Shown: positions 12,517-22,743, numbered from the stretch's first letter. The stretch is 64,000 nt of DNA from Nectonema munidae (GCA_030549495.1 JAUIRK010000099.1:62001-126000); one strand, 5' to 3'. Notes: a model not told the origin generated them from the sequence alone. Made by a program: numbers and translations.

Positions 12517-13607
12517 CCATTTTTGCCCTTCAGATGTTGGCAACTATGATTTACTAATATAGTTGATAGATATAAAAAACTGTTATCAATAGTTTAGTGT
12601 TAAAAAAATTGAATGGTGGTTAAACCTGTGTGGAATTGCTTTATTATAATCATCATAGGATTGCAGATAAGAGGGGCGTTTCCAGTATTAGCTATACAGA
12701 CAAATGAACGAAAATAAAAAAATAAGGTATGAAAAAGAAAAAACAGATTTAAAAACTCTTTATTAATAATTAAGTATTTATTCACAAAAAGAAGTCGTAG
12801 CGAATAATTAATAAAGTACAAAAAAAAAATAAATTTTAAACAAACAATTATTCAATATTTGATAAAAATATACTCTTTAAGGTATTCATAGAATTCTGGG
12901 ATATTTGAATTTAACTTTGTTTTTAATAACTTTTTTGCTTCCTTTGATTTGCTGGGGATATCAAAGGTGGTTTTCGCTAGATCTACACTTTTTATATAAA
13001 GATTTAAATTCGTAGAGTGATATAAAAACTCCATGGCATTGCAAATTTGTCGAAAGTAAAAAGATTCCCAATCCTTCGCGTAAAATAAACAGCATATCTT
13101 TTAAATCATTTCAATATTAGAGCCTATTCTTTTTCCTTAAAATAAGTTAAACAAATCTGGCTATAGGAGAAAAAAATTTAAATCCGCCATTACTGAAAAT
13201 TGCATTAAACGAAAATCAAATTACAAAAAAATTCAAATTATATTAAATTTAATAATTAAAAATCTTCTTTTTAATTTCAAAAATATATTTTTTAATTTAA
13301 AAAGTTGTTTTAATAAATAATCAATATATATATACACAGTTTTAAGTATTGTTTCTTTATTTATTCTAGCGCATTATTATTATTGTAACCGGGTAACACT
13401 CCATTAAATATTACTACGCCGCGAGCGTATAACTTATTTCAACTCAATTACAGATTACTACGCCATTCAAAATTTTTAAAAATCAAATGAAGCATTGTAT
13501 ATATATAACTATTATTTTATATTTTAAAAAATAAATTTCTATTTTTATAATTTTATTTATTATTATTCTCATTCAATTTAAATTTATTTTTATTATATTA
13601 TAAAATT
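12517..13607. repeat. Dispersed repeat family R, copy 2 (longest)
   Basis: Matches copy 1 (519-1125, plus 1551-1625) and copy 3 (20226-20438 and 22744-22865). It is the most complete copy. The minus strand at 12852-13034 has a 60-residue frame ending EFYEYLKEYIFIKY and a TGA. The same protein ending is conserved in copy 1. Upstream on the minus strand the reading frame differs between copies because of a one-base indel near 13060. The right end merges into an AT-rich segment (13582-13607) that recurs at 15711-15736, the target duplication of the next element. Confidence 0.7.
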
Positions 13608-13679
13608 ATAATAATCTTGTATAATCTTGTATAATTGTCTAGCGAGCATACTGCTCATGTTTGCTAGGCATTTGAAAAC

Positions 13680-13685
13680 TTTATT
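13680..13685 (-). terminator. Polyadenylation signal AATAAA
   Basis: AATAAA on the minus strand, about 175 bases downstream of the stop of the RT-RNase H frame and about 70 bases before the element's left boundary. Confidence 0.5.
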
Positions 13686-13826
13686 TAACGTAAAATTTTA
13701 TAAAAAACACACACAATAGTATAAGTTTGAAAACTGAAGAGAAGTTGAGAAGCTTCAGTGAACGAGTGTTGGGTGGGACTTTGGGTGGGAAAATCAAAAA
13801 GACTACCGATAAGGGGCGTGCGCCGC

Positions 13827-13834
13827 CTTATATA
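13827..13834 (-). promoter_or_regulatory. TATA-like motif in 3' region of RT-RNase H element
   Basis: TATATAAG on the minus strand, about 25 bases past the stop codon and followed by the GC-rich GGCGGCGCACGCC. Its place before an AATAAA resembles the promoter/poly(A) layout of a terminally redundant or LTR transcript, but no matching 5' copy is seen. Function is inferred. Confidence 0.4.
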
Positions 13835-13859
13835 GCCCTGTATGATCCCCCTGTGCCCC

Positions 13860-15527
13860 TTAGTCGGTTCTTGAAGGCTTGTCCGCTGGATTAAGACTTG
13901 ACGGAATGTACTGTGTGTTTTGTTGTATCTTCTTGAGTAAGATAGGGAACTTTTGTTCAAACTTCTGGATAATGTTGTGAAGGTTTCTTGAGTCGGAGCC
14001 GTTGTTAATCGCAACTTGGGCTGCCACCAAACTGTCGGAGAAGAATGTGCAGTTGTCCGGGTATTGCGTGGCAGCCAAGAGGAGCGCGACCAGCTCGTTG
14101 GTATTGATCGAGGAGGATGATATTGCCGGGAATTTGAGGACTCCATTGGGGCCAACAATGGCAATCTTCTCCAGAGTAGCGTCCATGAAAACTGGGATGG
14201 AGTTGTCTTTCTTGGCCATAATTGGTATTGCTCTTTTGACTTCTTTCCACGCTTCCAGCCATACTTTCTTTGGGAGCGGCTCTCCTTTCAGTACCTTGAA
14301 TAGAGGTGAGTACTTCCTGAATTTCCTGGGGACACATCCAAGGAAGTATTGGATGTATCCCAGGATTCTTTGGAGAGGCTTTGACGGAGGATTGCTTTCA
14401 AAAGAGGCTCCTGCCAGTAGCGTCAGGGCCGCTTTGAGCTTTGCCTTTGTTGTGGTCTTTAATTTCAAGCATCTGTCCTGTAAGTTGACGATGACGCCGA
14501 GAAAGCTGAAGATTTTCTTTGGAGTGATGAACGACTTCTCCATGTTGAGGGCCATGCCGTTGTCTGTACAAAATTGCACAAACTCGGCGCCCGTCTTGAG
14601 GAGAGATTCTTTGGATCTTCCGAGGATTAACAAGTCATCTAAGTATAATAAAGTTTTTATACCTTCGTTTTCTTGCGTCTCCTTGAAAGCGGCAATGATT
14701 TTGGATAAGACTAGTTGAAGTACTCCGGGACTAAAGTTAGCTCCCATCGGAAGCACTAAAAATTTGAATGTTGTACCTTTTGCTCTGAAGCAGAATAAAT
14801 CTTGATAAGTTGGATGCAGTTTGATCCCATAAAAAGCAGAGGAGAAGTCAAATTTGATAGCGAATTTGAACTCCTCTGGAATTTGAGATAACTTTAGTGG
14901 TGCAGATAACTTACATTCTTCTCGCTTGAAGAGCTCTCTTGTGAAGGAGAAATTTTGAACAAAACGTACACTGTCTCCGTTTTTGGGAACACAAAAAACC
15001 GGAGACACTATCTTTGCCGTTTTAGTTTCCGCAATTACTTCATTTTCCAGTAATTTAGGAATTATGACATCTTCTATGCAACTTTTCTGGTACTTTGGTA
15101 GTTTAGTGAACCTGGAAAAGGATCCATACGGCATGGATGAGATGATCGTGGGTGCGTACCCATTGATGAGTATCTTCTTTGCTTTGGAAGACTTTAGATT
15201 TGGAGGAGGAATCCATTTTGAATGGACGCATGAAAAATTCACCTGTGTATTGAACGGTGAAAGCTTTGGGACGCTATCCAAGAATTTTCTAGTGACTTCT
15301 CTGATCGAGAAATCCGATGGCGACTCCATCTCCTCCAGGAAATTGCTATCGCCACCATCGGAATCATCATCGCCACTGTCCCCATTGCCAGAGTCGTTTT
15401 CCGCGGGTAGCGATTCTTCGACTGGCTCCTGATCCACCTCTCCAGAGAGCACGGACGAGAAAACCACTCTCCATGTGCTTGGTGAAAAGAATTTCTTACT
15501 TAGAAGATATTGAAGTTGTAGTTGCAT
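13860..15527 (-). CDS. Reverse transcriptase-RNase H polyprotein of the hepadna-like element
   Basis: A 555-residue frame. Residues 30-70 are acidic and low-complexity. RT motif A is KFDFSSAFYGIKLHP with D227, motif B is LPMGANFSPGV at 259-269, and motif C is YLDD at 295-298. Residues 340-346 read FSFLGVI. The RNase H follows, with acidic residues D449 (VFMDAT), E478 (NTNELVALLLAA), D498 (FFSDS) and D549 in YIPSSLNPADKPSR. The end matches hepadnaviral YVPSALNPADDPSR, and AFYGIKLHP and PMG...SP match AFYHIPLHP and PMGVGLSP of HBV (recalled from family knowledge). No integrase, protease, capsid, tyrosine recombinase or EN domain is seen. An in-frame stop lies a few codons upstream of the ATG, which supports this start. 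The opposite-strand and other-frame open stretches over this region look like shadows. Confidence 0.85.
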   Translation of the reverse strand: MQLQLQYLLSKKFFSPSTWRVVFSSVLSGEVDQEPVEESLPAENDSGNGDSGDDDSDGGDSNFLEEMESPSDFSIREVTRKFLDSVPKLSPFNTQVNFSCVHSKWIPPPNLKSSKAKKILINGYAPTIISSMPYGSFSRFTKLPKYQKSCIEDVIIPKLLENEVIAETKTAKIVSPVFCVPKNGDSVRFVQNFSFTRELFKREECKLSAPLKLSQIPEEFKFAIKFDFSSAFYGIKLHPTYQDLFCFRAKGTTFKFLVLPMGANFSPGVLQLVLSKIIAAFKETQENEGIKTLLYLDDLLILGRSKESLLKTGAEFVQFCTDNGMALNMEKSFITPKKIFSFLGVIVNLQDRCLKLKTTTKAKLKAALTLLAGASFESNPPSKPLQRILGYIQYFLGCVPRKFRKYSPLFKVLKGEPLPKKVWLEAWKEVKRAIPIMAKKDNSIPVFMDATLEKIAIVGPNGVLKFPAISSSSINTNELVALLLAATQYPDNCTFFSDSLVAAQVAINNGSDSRNLHNIIQKFEQKFPILLKKIQQNTQYIPSSLNPADKPSRTD

Positions 15528-15760
15528 ATAAGGAAGTTTTTATTTGAATTAATCCAAATCATAAAATGGCTTCTTTTTCTCAACTTTAAAACTCGCGCTT
15601 CCTTGCTATTTGATCTATCCTCTCATTTATCTGCTGCGCCGAATATCTTATATTAGCTTTTCTTGAAATCAAGTTCTTTTTAATTATATATATATTTACT
15701 TTTTTTCATTATTTATTTTTATTATATTATAAAATTTTTTGTATTTAGTGTTAGTTCCTA

Positions 15761-16831
15761 ATGGAACATATTGATAAATTAAAAGATCTTTTGGGTAAAA
15801 TTGAAACTCTTTCTAAAAAAGAAATAAAGTCTAGTCTTTCTCAAATTATTTCCGAATTTAATGAAAAAGATTCATTGAATTCCAAACTTTGTGATATAGA
15901 CAACAATGTAAAAACTGTTTTAAATAGTTTGGACTCAATTAAAACCTTCACCTTTCCTAATACTGAAAAAAGCTTTGATAAATGTTCTATTTTTGATAAC
16001 AAATTTTCTAATGTCAAATCCAATAAAACTTATTCTGACGCTGTGAAAAAATCCAATTTTCTTAAAGTTAAATTCGATAAACACGAAGATTGTCTTGAGT
16101 TTAAGAAGTTTTCCGATACCGCTTTATCTAAAGTTAAAGTAAAAAATTTGAAAACTACCAAAAATGCTTTGATGTTTACATTTCCTAATTCTACTTCGTT
16201 AGAAAACGCTAATGAACATTTTGAAAACAAAATAAAAGATGATAAAACTGTGCGTATAACTCGAAATCCTATTTTTAATCCAAAAATTATGATAAACAAT
16301 CTTAATAGTGATCTGAAAGATGACGAAATTTTAAGTTTAATATATGACAAAAATGAATACATCAAGAAATCTATAGATACTGGAAAGCTTTTTAAAATTC
16401 TTTTCTCAAAAATTAATGCTAAAACTAATATAAAATGTATGGTTTTAACGGTTGACCCTGAAATTAGGTCTTTAATTAAATGTAATAGTGATAATTTGTT
16501 CATTGGGTATAAATGTCATCATGTTATAGACTTTTTTTCTTTCAAACAATGTAATATTTGTTGTAAATATGGTCATAACTCCACATCTTGTAAATCTTCC
16601 AATTCACCAACGTGTAAGTTTTGCTCTGGTTCTCATCTATCAAGTGTGTGCCCTGATATGTCTAATAAAGACATGTACAAATGTACCAACTGTATCCTTA
16701 AAAAAATCAGCTGTTTTAATCATAATTCTTTTGATGCTATATGCCCCATTCGAAAAAGTCAATATAATTTTGTTAAAAATAATACAAATTATAGTTATAA
16801 TGATTATACATCGAATGCCAATAATGAATAA
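15761..16831 (+). CDS. LINE A ORF1, nucleic-acid binding zinc-knuckle protein
   Basis: 356 residues, Lys/Asn-rich. The C-terminal third has three zinc-knuckle-like motifs: CNICCKYGHNSTSC (about 264-277, a CCHC), CKFCSGSHLSSVC (about 285-297) and CTNC...HNSFDAIC (about 308-328). Such ORF1 proteins bind LINE RNA in the ribonucleoprotein. The frame is open from the ATG at 15761 to the TAA at 16829-16831. The stop overlaps the ORF2 start by 8 bases (ATGAATAA), suggesting ORF2 is translated by termination-reinitiation. Confidence 0.85.
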   Translation: MEHIDKLKDLLGKIETLSKKEIKSSLSQIISEFNEKDSLNSKLCDIDNNVKTVLNSLDSIKTFTFPNTEKSFDKCSIFDNKFSNVKSNKTYSDAVKKSNFLKVKFDKHEDCLEFKKFSDTALSKVKVKNLKTTKNALMFTFPNSTSLENANEHFENKIKDDKTVRITRNPIFNPKIMINNLNSDLKDDEILSLIYDKNEYIKKSIDTGKLFKILFSKINAKTNIKCMVLTVDPEIRSLIKCNSDNLFIGYKCHHVIDFFSFKQCNICCKYGHNSTSCKSSNSPTCKFCSGSHLSSVCPDMSNKDMYKCTNCILKKISCFNHNSFDAICPIRKSQYNFVKNNTNYSYNDYTSNANNE

Positions 16832-19674
16832 TTTTTTTGCCAATTGCTCGGTTTTTTCCAACATTGATTTTAACTTTTTTACTATTGATAGCCTTAAAAA
16901 TTTCTTATATTCTTATAAAAATGGAGCGTCTTCATGTGATCTTTCAGTCTTCCATCTTAATTGTCGTAGCTTGGACAAAAATTATGATGATATTAAATTA
17001 TTGATTGATGAAATAGGTTCTTCTAAAATTGACATATTTGCCCTTACGGAAATATGGAAACCTAGATGTAACAATGATATAGATGGATATAACTTTATTT
17101 GTTCTGAGCGTAAGCAAGGTAGAGGTGGTGGGTTAGGTCTTTACGTTGATAATATGTATGCATTCAATCTAGTTTGTAATAATCTTACTTTCACTTCTTT
17201 TGAAGTCATGATTGTTGATGTTTCAAATTTTAGAATTATTATAATCTACAGACCTCCTTGTCTGGACTGCAAGCTATTTTTATTAGAATTAGAAACATTA
17301 TTTTTAAACACCGATGCTAAGAAAAATACTTTCATTTTAGGAGACTTTAATTTAGATTTGAACAAGTTTGATATTTGCAGAAATGTTTCTAATTTTTACA
17401 ATTTAATGTATGAAAAAAGTTTTTATCCCTGCATTTTAGGTCCAACTCGTTTTGGTAAATCAACTTCAAGCTGCATTGATAATATTTTTTCTAATTTTAG
17501 TTGTGCTGGTAGTATTTCAGGTAACATAGCTTTGGATATCTCTGACCATCTTCCCAATTTTATTGTATGCAAAAATTACTTTAAAAATGTCAATCACTTT
17601 AATTTAAATGATGAATACTGCAGAATATATAATAACAAAAATTTTAAGAATTTTTATTCAAACTTATATATAGAAGATTGGCTCATTGACATTAATAAAG
17701 GTGCAAATGAGTATTATGATGAAATGATAAAAAAAATTACTAAAATAATTGATATAAGCTTTCCTTTGGTAAAAAGAACCTATCCATCCCATAAAGTAAA
17801 TACGTGGTATACGAGTGAACTTAATAGTATTAAGAAAGTCAAAGATATGCTGTTTCATAAATTCTTGAAAAACAGAACCCTTGAAACGTGGAATTTATAC
17901 AAGTCAATTAGAAGTAAATATAATAAAAAAGTAAGGTTTTTAAAAAATGAGTTTTACCGTACAAAGTTTTCAATTTTACGGAATAATGTAAAGGATTCAT
18001 GGAAAGTTATAAACAATTTACTTGGGCGTAAACGTAATATGCTAATCCCATTGAAGCCAAACGATTTTAATAATTTTTTTCTCTTCTTTTTCCTATCAAT
18101 CTAATTGTCATCATTTTCCCAGCTTTAATATCTCCCCAGTTATGAATTCCTTCTTTTTTGATGAAATTTCTGTTGATGATATTGTAATTACAGCTACTTC
18201 TTTTAATTCATCTTCTTCTGCTGGTTGGGACAATATTTCTAATAAAATCGGTATGATTTTTATAAGTTTCTTATCTAAAAATATTTGTTTATTTTTTAAC
18301 AAAATTTTTCTTGAAAGTTGTTATCCAATCAGTTTAAAAATCGCCAAAGTAATTCCAGTCTTTAAATCAGGTAATAAATGCTATCCAAGTAATTATAGAC
18401 CCATTAGCCTCCTTCCTTTTATAGGTAAAATCTTCGAAAAAATTATTTTTAACCGGATGATAAAGTATTTAAATAAATTTGATATTATCAATTCAAGACA
18501 GTTTGGTTTCCGGCCTGGTATGTCGACTGATTTAGCTGTTGGAAATTTAGTAAATTATAATTTAGAGACCTTGGACAATGGTTTGGAATCGTGTGTTATT
18601 TATATAGATTTTTCAAAAGCTTTTGATAGTATAAATTATGAATACCTACTAGCTAAACTACATAGATATGGTTTTAGAGATAAATTTTTAGAACTTTTAA
18701 AAAGTTACCTTTCCAATCGTCAACAATATGTTTTTGTAAATAACAGTGCGTCTAAGTATTCTAAATTAAATAAGGGTGTGCCACAAGGCTCTATCCTTGG
18801 CCCACTTTTATTTATTCTTTATGTTAATGATATTTTTTCTCTTCAAAATTCTGATTTTACTCTTTATTTGTACGCTGATGATTGCACTATTTTGTATCGA
18901 AGTAAAAATCTTTTTTTAGATCAATATATTATTAATAAGTTTCTCTCTGAATTTTATAATTGGTGTTGCACTAATGAGCTATATATAAATGTATCAAAGT
19001 CCAAATATATGATTTTCAGTAAGTTTAACAAAAATATTTGTCTTTTTTTAAAAATTGGAGAAAACTATCTTCAGAGGACGAATACTTATAATTATTTAGG
19101 AGTAACTATAGATTTTAATCTTAGTTTTTCAAATCATTTCAATAATGTTTTAAAAGATACCTCAATAGCACTTGGCATGTTGTTCAAAATTAAAAATCTT
19201 CTTGATACTAAGACCAAAATAAATATTTATTATGCCCTTTTTCATTCTAAGATTCTTTACTCTAACTTTATTTGGTCTTCATCTAACGTGTCCAAACTCC
19301 CAACTTTACAGAAAAAACAAGACAGGGCTTTGAAAGTTCTATTCAATAGGGATGCTGAGTATATACGTAGTTTATATAAAATCCCGAATCTTTTACAAAT
19401 TAGACAAATTCAATTATCTCTTTTTGTTCATAAATGTATAAATCTAAAACATGAAATTAATTTTAATTATTGTGAAAATCGCCAGTTTCATCATCACAAC
19501 TTACGCAATAAACACAATTTAAGAAATATAAGATACAAATTTGCCAAAAGTAATAAATTTTTTATTAAAAAGTCCATAAAAACCTGGAATAGCCTTCCCA
19601 TTTGTATTAGGCTTCTGAAAAACACTTGTAGTTTCAAACGTAAATGTAAAAAATTTTTTATTTCAACTCGTTAG
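16824..19674 (+). pseudogene. LINE A ORF2, endonuclease-reverse transcriptase, one frame break
   Basis: ORF2 encodes the nicking and reverse-transcribing enzyme for target-primed insertion. The endonuclease has FALTEIWKP, FILGDFNLDL and ISDHLPNF. The RT has SNYRPISLLPFIGKIFEK, CVIYIDFSKAFDSI (motif A), GVPQGSILGPLLF (motif B) and LYADDCTIL (motif C). The C-terminus has the family's TWNSLPICIRLLK. Two candidate ATGs lie at 16815 and 16824, and the second gives the 8-base overlap with the ORF1 stop. The frame changes in the T-run at about 18075-18083. The first frame ends at 18104 while the other reads on through 18142 to 19674. The linker there looks short, so a small deletion is possible too. 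CR1, Crack, Daphne and Jockey clades share these features, so a tree is needed for placement. Confidence 0.85.
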
Positions 19675-20225
19675 TGTCTTTGAGTATATTTATTACCCAT
19701 ACTATATTTTATATCTTTGAGATTTTGGTACTCGTGCTCTTTTGTATTTTTTTTTTTTAGGTAATTCTTTTTCATATTCCCCTTCCAACCACAATGCATC
19801 TCTACATCCAGCATCAATTTTTCGCCAGTTCATCGCTTCTCTATCAGCAATAATTGATATTTGCTTTCTTCTCTCTTTTTTTTACGTATGTATATATATA
19901 TATATATATTTTGAAAATTATATGCTTTGTGAACATGTTTGAAAATTGTCTTTCTCCTATATTGATTTTAAAATGATACGTTTTGGAGTTTTTTTTATCC
20001 TATTATATAACTGTTCCTCACTTCTTTTTTTGCCTTTATAATTATTATCTGGATTTTTTCTCCTATTTTTTTATATCATTTTTAAGTCCTGTTGTTAATA
20101 TGAATTTAGTATAGTGTTCCTATTTTTTTATAGGTGTGACAATAACCTATTTGGTTTGATCCACCATGCTGTGTTATTATTCTTATTCTTCCCTCTTTTT
20201 TTTTTATTAAAATAAATTAAATTAA

Positions 20226-20438
20226 AATATAAAAACTCCATGGCATTGCAAATTTATCGAAAGTAAAAAGACTGCCATATCCTTGGCGTAAAATAAACAG
20301 CATATCTTTTAAATCATTTCAATATTAGAGCCTATTCTTTTTCTTACACTTTATTCTTTAAAATAAGTTAAACGAATCTGGCTATAGGAAAAAAAAATTT
20401 TAATCCGCCATCATTGAAAATTGCATTAATACAAAAAA
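20226..20438. repeat. Family R, copy 3, left part
   Basis: Matches 13023-13210 of copy 2, including ATGGCATTGCAAATTT, AACAGCATATCTTTTAAATC and AATCTGGCTATAGGA. It is cut on its left by LINE A and on its right by LINE B, and continues at 22744-22865. Confidence 0.75.
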
Positions 20439-20448
20439 TTATTGATTG

Positions 20449-22733
20449 GATTGGATTGGTAAGGATGTCAAAGCACTTTCCAAAATCAATTGATATGCTT
20501 GCAAACTGCTTGTTAAAGATTAGTTGAAGATCGTTCGAGAGCGTTGTTGAAAGCTTGAAGACGGTTTAAGCTTGGCAAGGCTGATGGAAATAAAGTGAGA
20601 GATTTCTAAAATGTAAGTAAAAGAAACTAAGTGTGCTTAATGAGGATGCGTTAGTAGGATGGGTTCGATGGTCTTAATCGAAGAAGATAGTGCGTTTAAT
20701 AAATTGGGGTGGAAGAGGATTTGGCTGAAGTTGGTTGTAAAAGTTTTGATGCACGAGTTTATCATTGTGTGTCGATAGGAGATGAAAAAAGGGCATATGA
20801 ATAATAGATGATAAGGTGTTTCTAAAGGGTCGTTGCAGAAACGGCAGGTTTGATTGTCGGTGAGTTTGATGTGATATAGATATGATTTACAGGGGCAGTG
20901 ACCTGAAAACCATCTTATTATGTATCGCGATGGGGTGAAATTTTTGATGGCCCAAGTTTGGTGAATTGCTTTTATATCCGGTATATCTGAGAGCGTGGTG
21001 TTGGAGGACTTGGTGATAATCTGTTGCCATTGATTAAATGTGTGTAAAGTGAGGTTTTGAGTGAGAACGTCGGGGTTTATGGAAGTTAGGTGTGATGTGT
21101 GTGTTTTGGAAAGGGCTTGTTTAGCGAGCAAGTCTACGCGTATGTTTTCTTGTATGTTGGAATGAGCAAGGCACCAGAGAATAGAAATCGTGAAAGAGAA
21201 GAGAGAGAACGCAGTTTTGAGAATAGGATTGAGGTGTGGAAAGGAATGTTTCTGTGAAGATATAGGTCACGTGTAATTTTCTGTGAGTCTGTGTAGAAAT
21301 GGATGTGGGTGAACTGTTTGAACAGGTGAATGTTATGGGTAATGTGATAGCAGTAGGCGATTAAGGCTGTGCATTCAGCATCATATGTCGTGGTCAAGTG
21401 GTTTAATGGAGAATTTGAGGAATGGAAGGGAATTAGAGAGTCGCCTGCGTGGAGAGCGTATGCGAAAGCGCATCTGTTTATTGATTTGGCTGCATCTGTG
21501 AAAATTCTAAGTGTAGAGAGGTTTGAGAGTTGTCTGATCTCTTTTATGTGGGTAATTGCGGTGCCCTTATTGGAATAAATTGTGATGTTGTATGGAAGAG
21601 ATAACGATGGGTGTGTTAGTGTGGCTGGATGAACTTTTTGGTGTACGAGGTATTTTTGCAGGTGTGGGAGTGGTGTATGGAGAAGGATTGTGTATTGGTG
21701 TATAGCGTTGAAGGGTAGGTGGAGCATGGAGGCTGAAGAGGGAGGTAGTAAGGATTTGTATATCTTGACGTAATGTTTGACGAGTGTGCTTTTCAAATGA
21801 ATGAGAAGGGGCGGGCATTTTAACATGAACTCTAAAGAAGAAATGGAAGTTGTGCGGAAAGCTTTTGAAATTGTTAAAAGACTAAGGCGATGGATTTTAA
21901 AAAGAAAAGTCAGGGTTGTGGGATGATCGAGTGATGACCCCCAAGATAGAATGCCATATTGAAGTGATGGAAGTATGAGTGATTTGTAAATAAAAAGAGA
22001 GTGGTGGATACTGAGGCCCCATTTGTATGAAATGGCTGCTCTTAATTGAAATAAGGTCTTGGTGAGTTTTGTGTAAATGTTTTTGAAGTGTGTAGACCAT
22101 TTCAAATTGGTTTGAAAGGTGAGACCCAAGTATTTAGTTGTTCTTGCGGGTTGTATGAGAGTTGTGTTGTTGATGCGTAGGGGTAGATGCGGAGAATGTT
22201 TGCGCATAAAATGCATTAGTGTGGTTTTGGATGTGTTAAAGGTGATTTTGAGTGAATTAGCGGTGAAGTTTAAAGTGTTGAAAAGGGATGAGATGCGCCG
22301 AATGTTTTCGGGTTGTGTGTTCGAGGAAAAGGAAAATAGCAGGTCATCTGAGAAGCATTGTGAGAAGTGTGCGTTTGAGTCGAGGATCTCGAGAAGAGGG
22401 TTTATCAAGATAAGCCAGAGAATGTCGGAGAGGCATCCTCCTTGAAGGGTAGAGAGTGATAGCAAGTGAACTGCACGTGTTGATTTTTCGCGAAAAACTA
22501 AAGCTCGATTTTGTAGATAGTTGTGTATGAATTTAATCATGTAGGGTGGATATTTTTTGAGATGCATGTTCAGAAGGATTGCGGGGTGCCAGGCGCTGTT
22601 AAATGCATTATGAAAGTCTAGAAATAGGACTGTAGCGGTTTTGTAGGATGTGATGGAGTGTTGAAGGTGTTCAGTTAGTTTTGATAAGGCTGACTCGGTG
22701 TTTCGATGAGGAAGATAGGCAAACTGGGAGGGA
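20449..22733 (-). mobile_element. LINE B, RNase H-bearing (I/LOA/R1-group) LINE, 5'-truncated
   Basis: Inserted in family R, with a likely 10-bp target duplication TTATTGATTG at 20439-20448 and 22734-22743. The 3' end on the minus strand has a CCAAT-repeat tail (20444-20460 on the plus strand reads as TTGGA repeats). The copy starts inside the RT fingers, as expected for incomplete reverse transcription. Its 3' UTR shares GCACTTTCCA and TGATATGCTTGCA with LINE C near 29042-29080, so B and C belong to one family. Confidence 0.8.
20637..22733 (-). pseudogene. LINE B ORF2 fragment: RT, RNase H, zinc-finger tail
   Basis: Reading starts at NPSQFAYLPHRNTESAL (about 22730), an RT motif 2a equivalent. 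Next come VLFLDFHNAFNSAWHP (motif A), STLQGGCLSDILW (motif B region) and QCFSDDLLFSF, where FSDD takes the place of the usual YADD. RNase H follows, with IFTDAAKS, TYDAECTALIAY and HFYTDSQ, then CLAHSNIQENIRVDLLAKQA. The C-terminus has the zinc motif CRFCNDPLETPYHLLFIC. One frameshift lies at about 21180-21215, inside RNase H in a CT-rich run. Everything upstream of the RT fingers is absent by 5' truncation. Confidence 0.85.
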
Positions 22734-22743
22734 TTATTGATTG

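Larger units (their letters stand above)
13608..15710 (-). mobile_element. Compact RT-RNase H retroelement, hepadna-like (HEART-like), no LTRs seen
   Basis: About 2.1 kb flanked by a perfect 26-bp AT-rich direct repeat (13582-13607 and 15711-15736). The left copy belongs to family R and the right copy leads into LINE A. On the minus strand it holds about 180 bases of leader, one open frame (15527 to 13860) and about 250 bases of 3' region with a TATATAAG motif, an AATAAA signal and a terminal repeated ATTATACAAG. No terminal repeats longer than the flanking 26 bp are seen. The RT and RNase H signatures resemble hepadnaviral polymerase. The frame looks whole. It is treated as an endogenous fossil; its sharp ends and open frame suggest it is fairly young. 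DIRS- or VIPER-like origin is an alternative. Confidence 0.7.
15737..20225 (+). mobile_element. LINE A, CR1/Jockey-group non-LTR retrotransposon, near intact
   Basis: About 4.5 kb with ORF1, an AP-type endonuclease, an RT and an AT-rich 3' end. The left limit is set just after the 26-bp repeat that bounds the RT-RNase H element. The right limit is where family R sequence (CTCCATGGCATTGCAAATTT) resumes. The 3' UTR (19675-20225) is T-rich and contains a TA microsatellite near 19891-19908. No clear target duplication is seen, because both flanks are A/T runs ending in TATAAAA. Only one frame break is evident in the whole coding region, so the copy is young. Confidence 0.8.

Noticed and set aside
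13685-14337. Other-frame minus-strand open stretches overlapping the RNase H, reminiscent of the hepadnaviral overlapping surface gene
   Set aside because: Composition is Ser/Thr/Arg-rich as expected from a shifted reading of the main frame. No signal peptide or membrane segment typical of an envelope protein is seen.
14002-14718. A 238-residue plus-strand frame opposite the RT-RNase H gene
   Set aside because: It lies wholly antisense to a conserved coding region, has no recognisable domain, and the RT-RNase H frame explains the openness.
13608-15710. LTR retrotransposon interpretation
   Set aside because: The two ends show no shared sequence longer than the flanking 26 bp, and neither integrase nor protease motifs are present.
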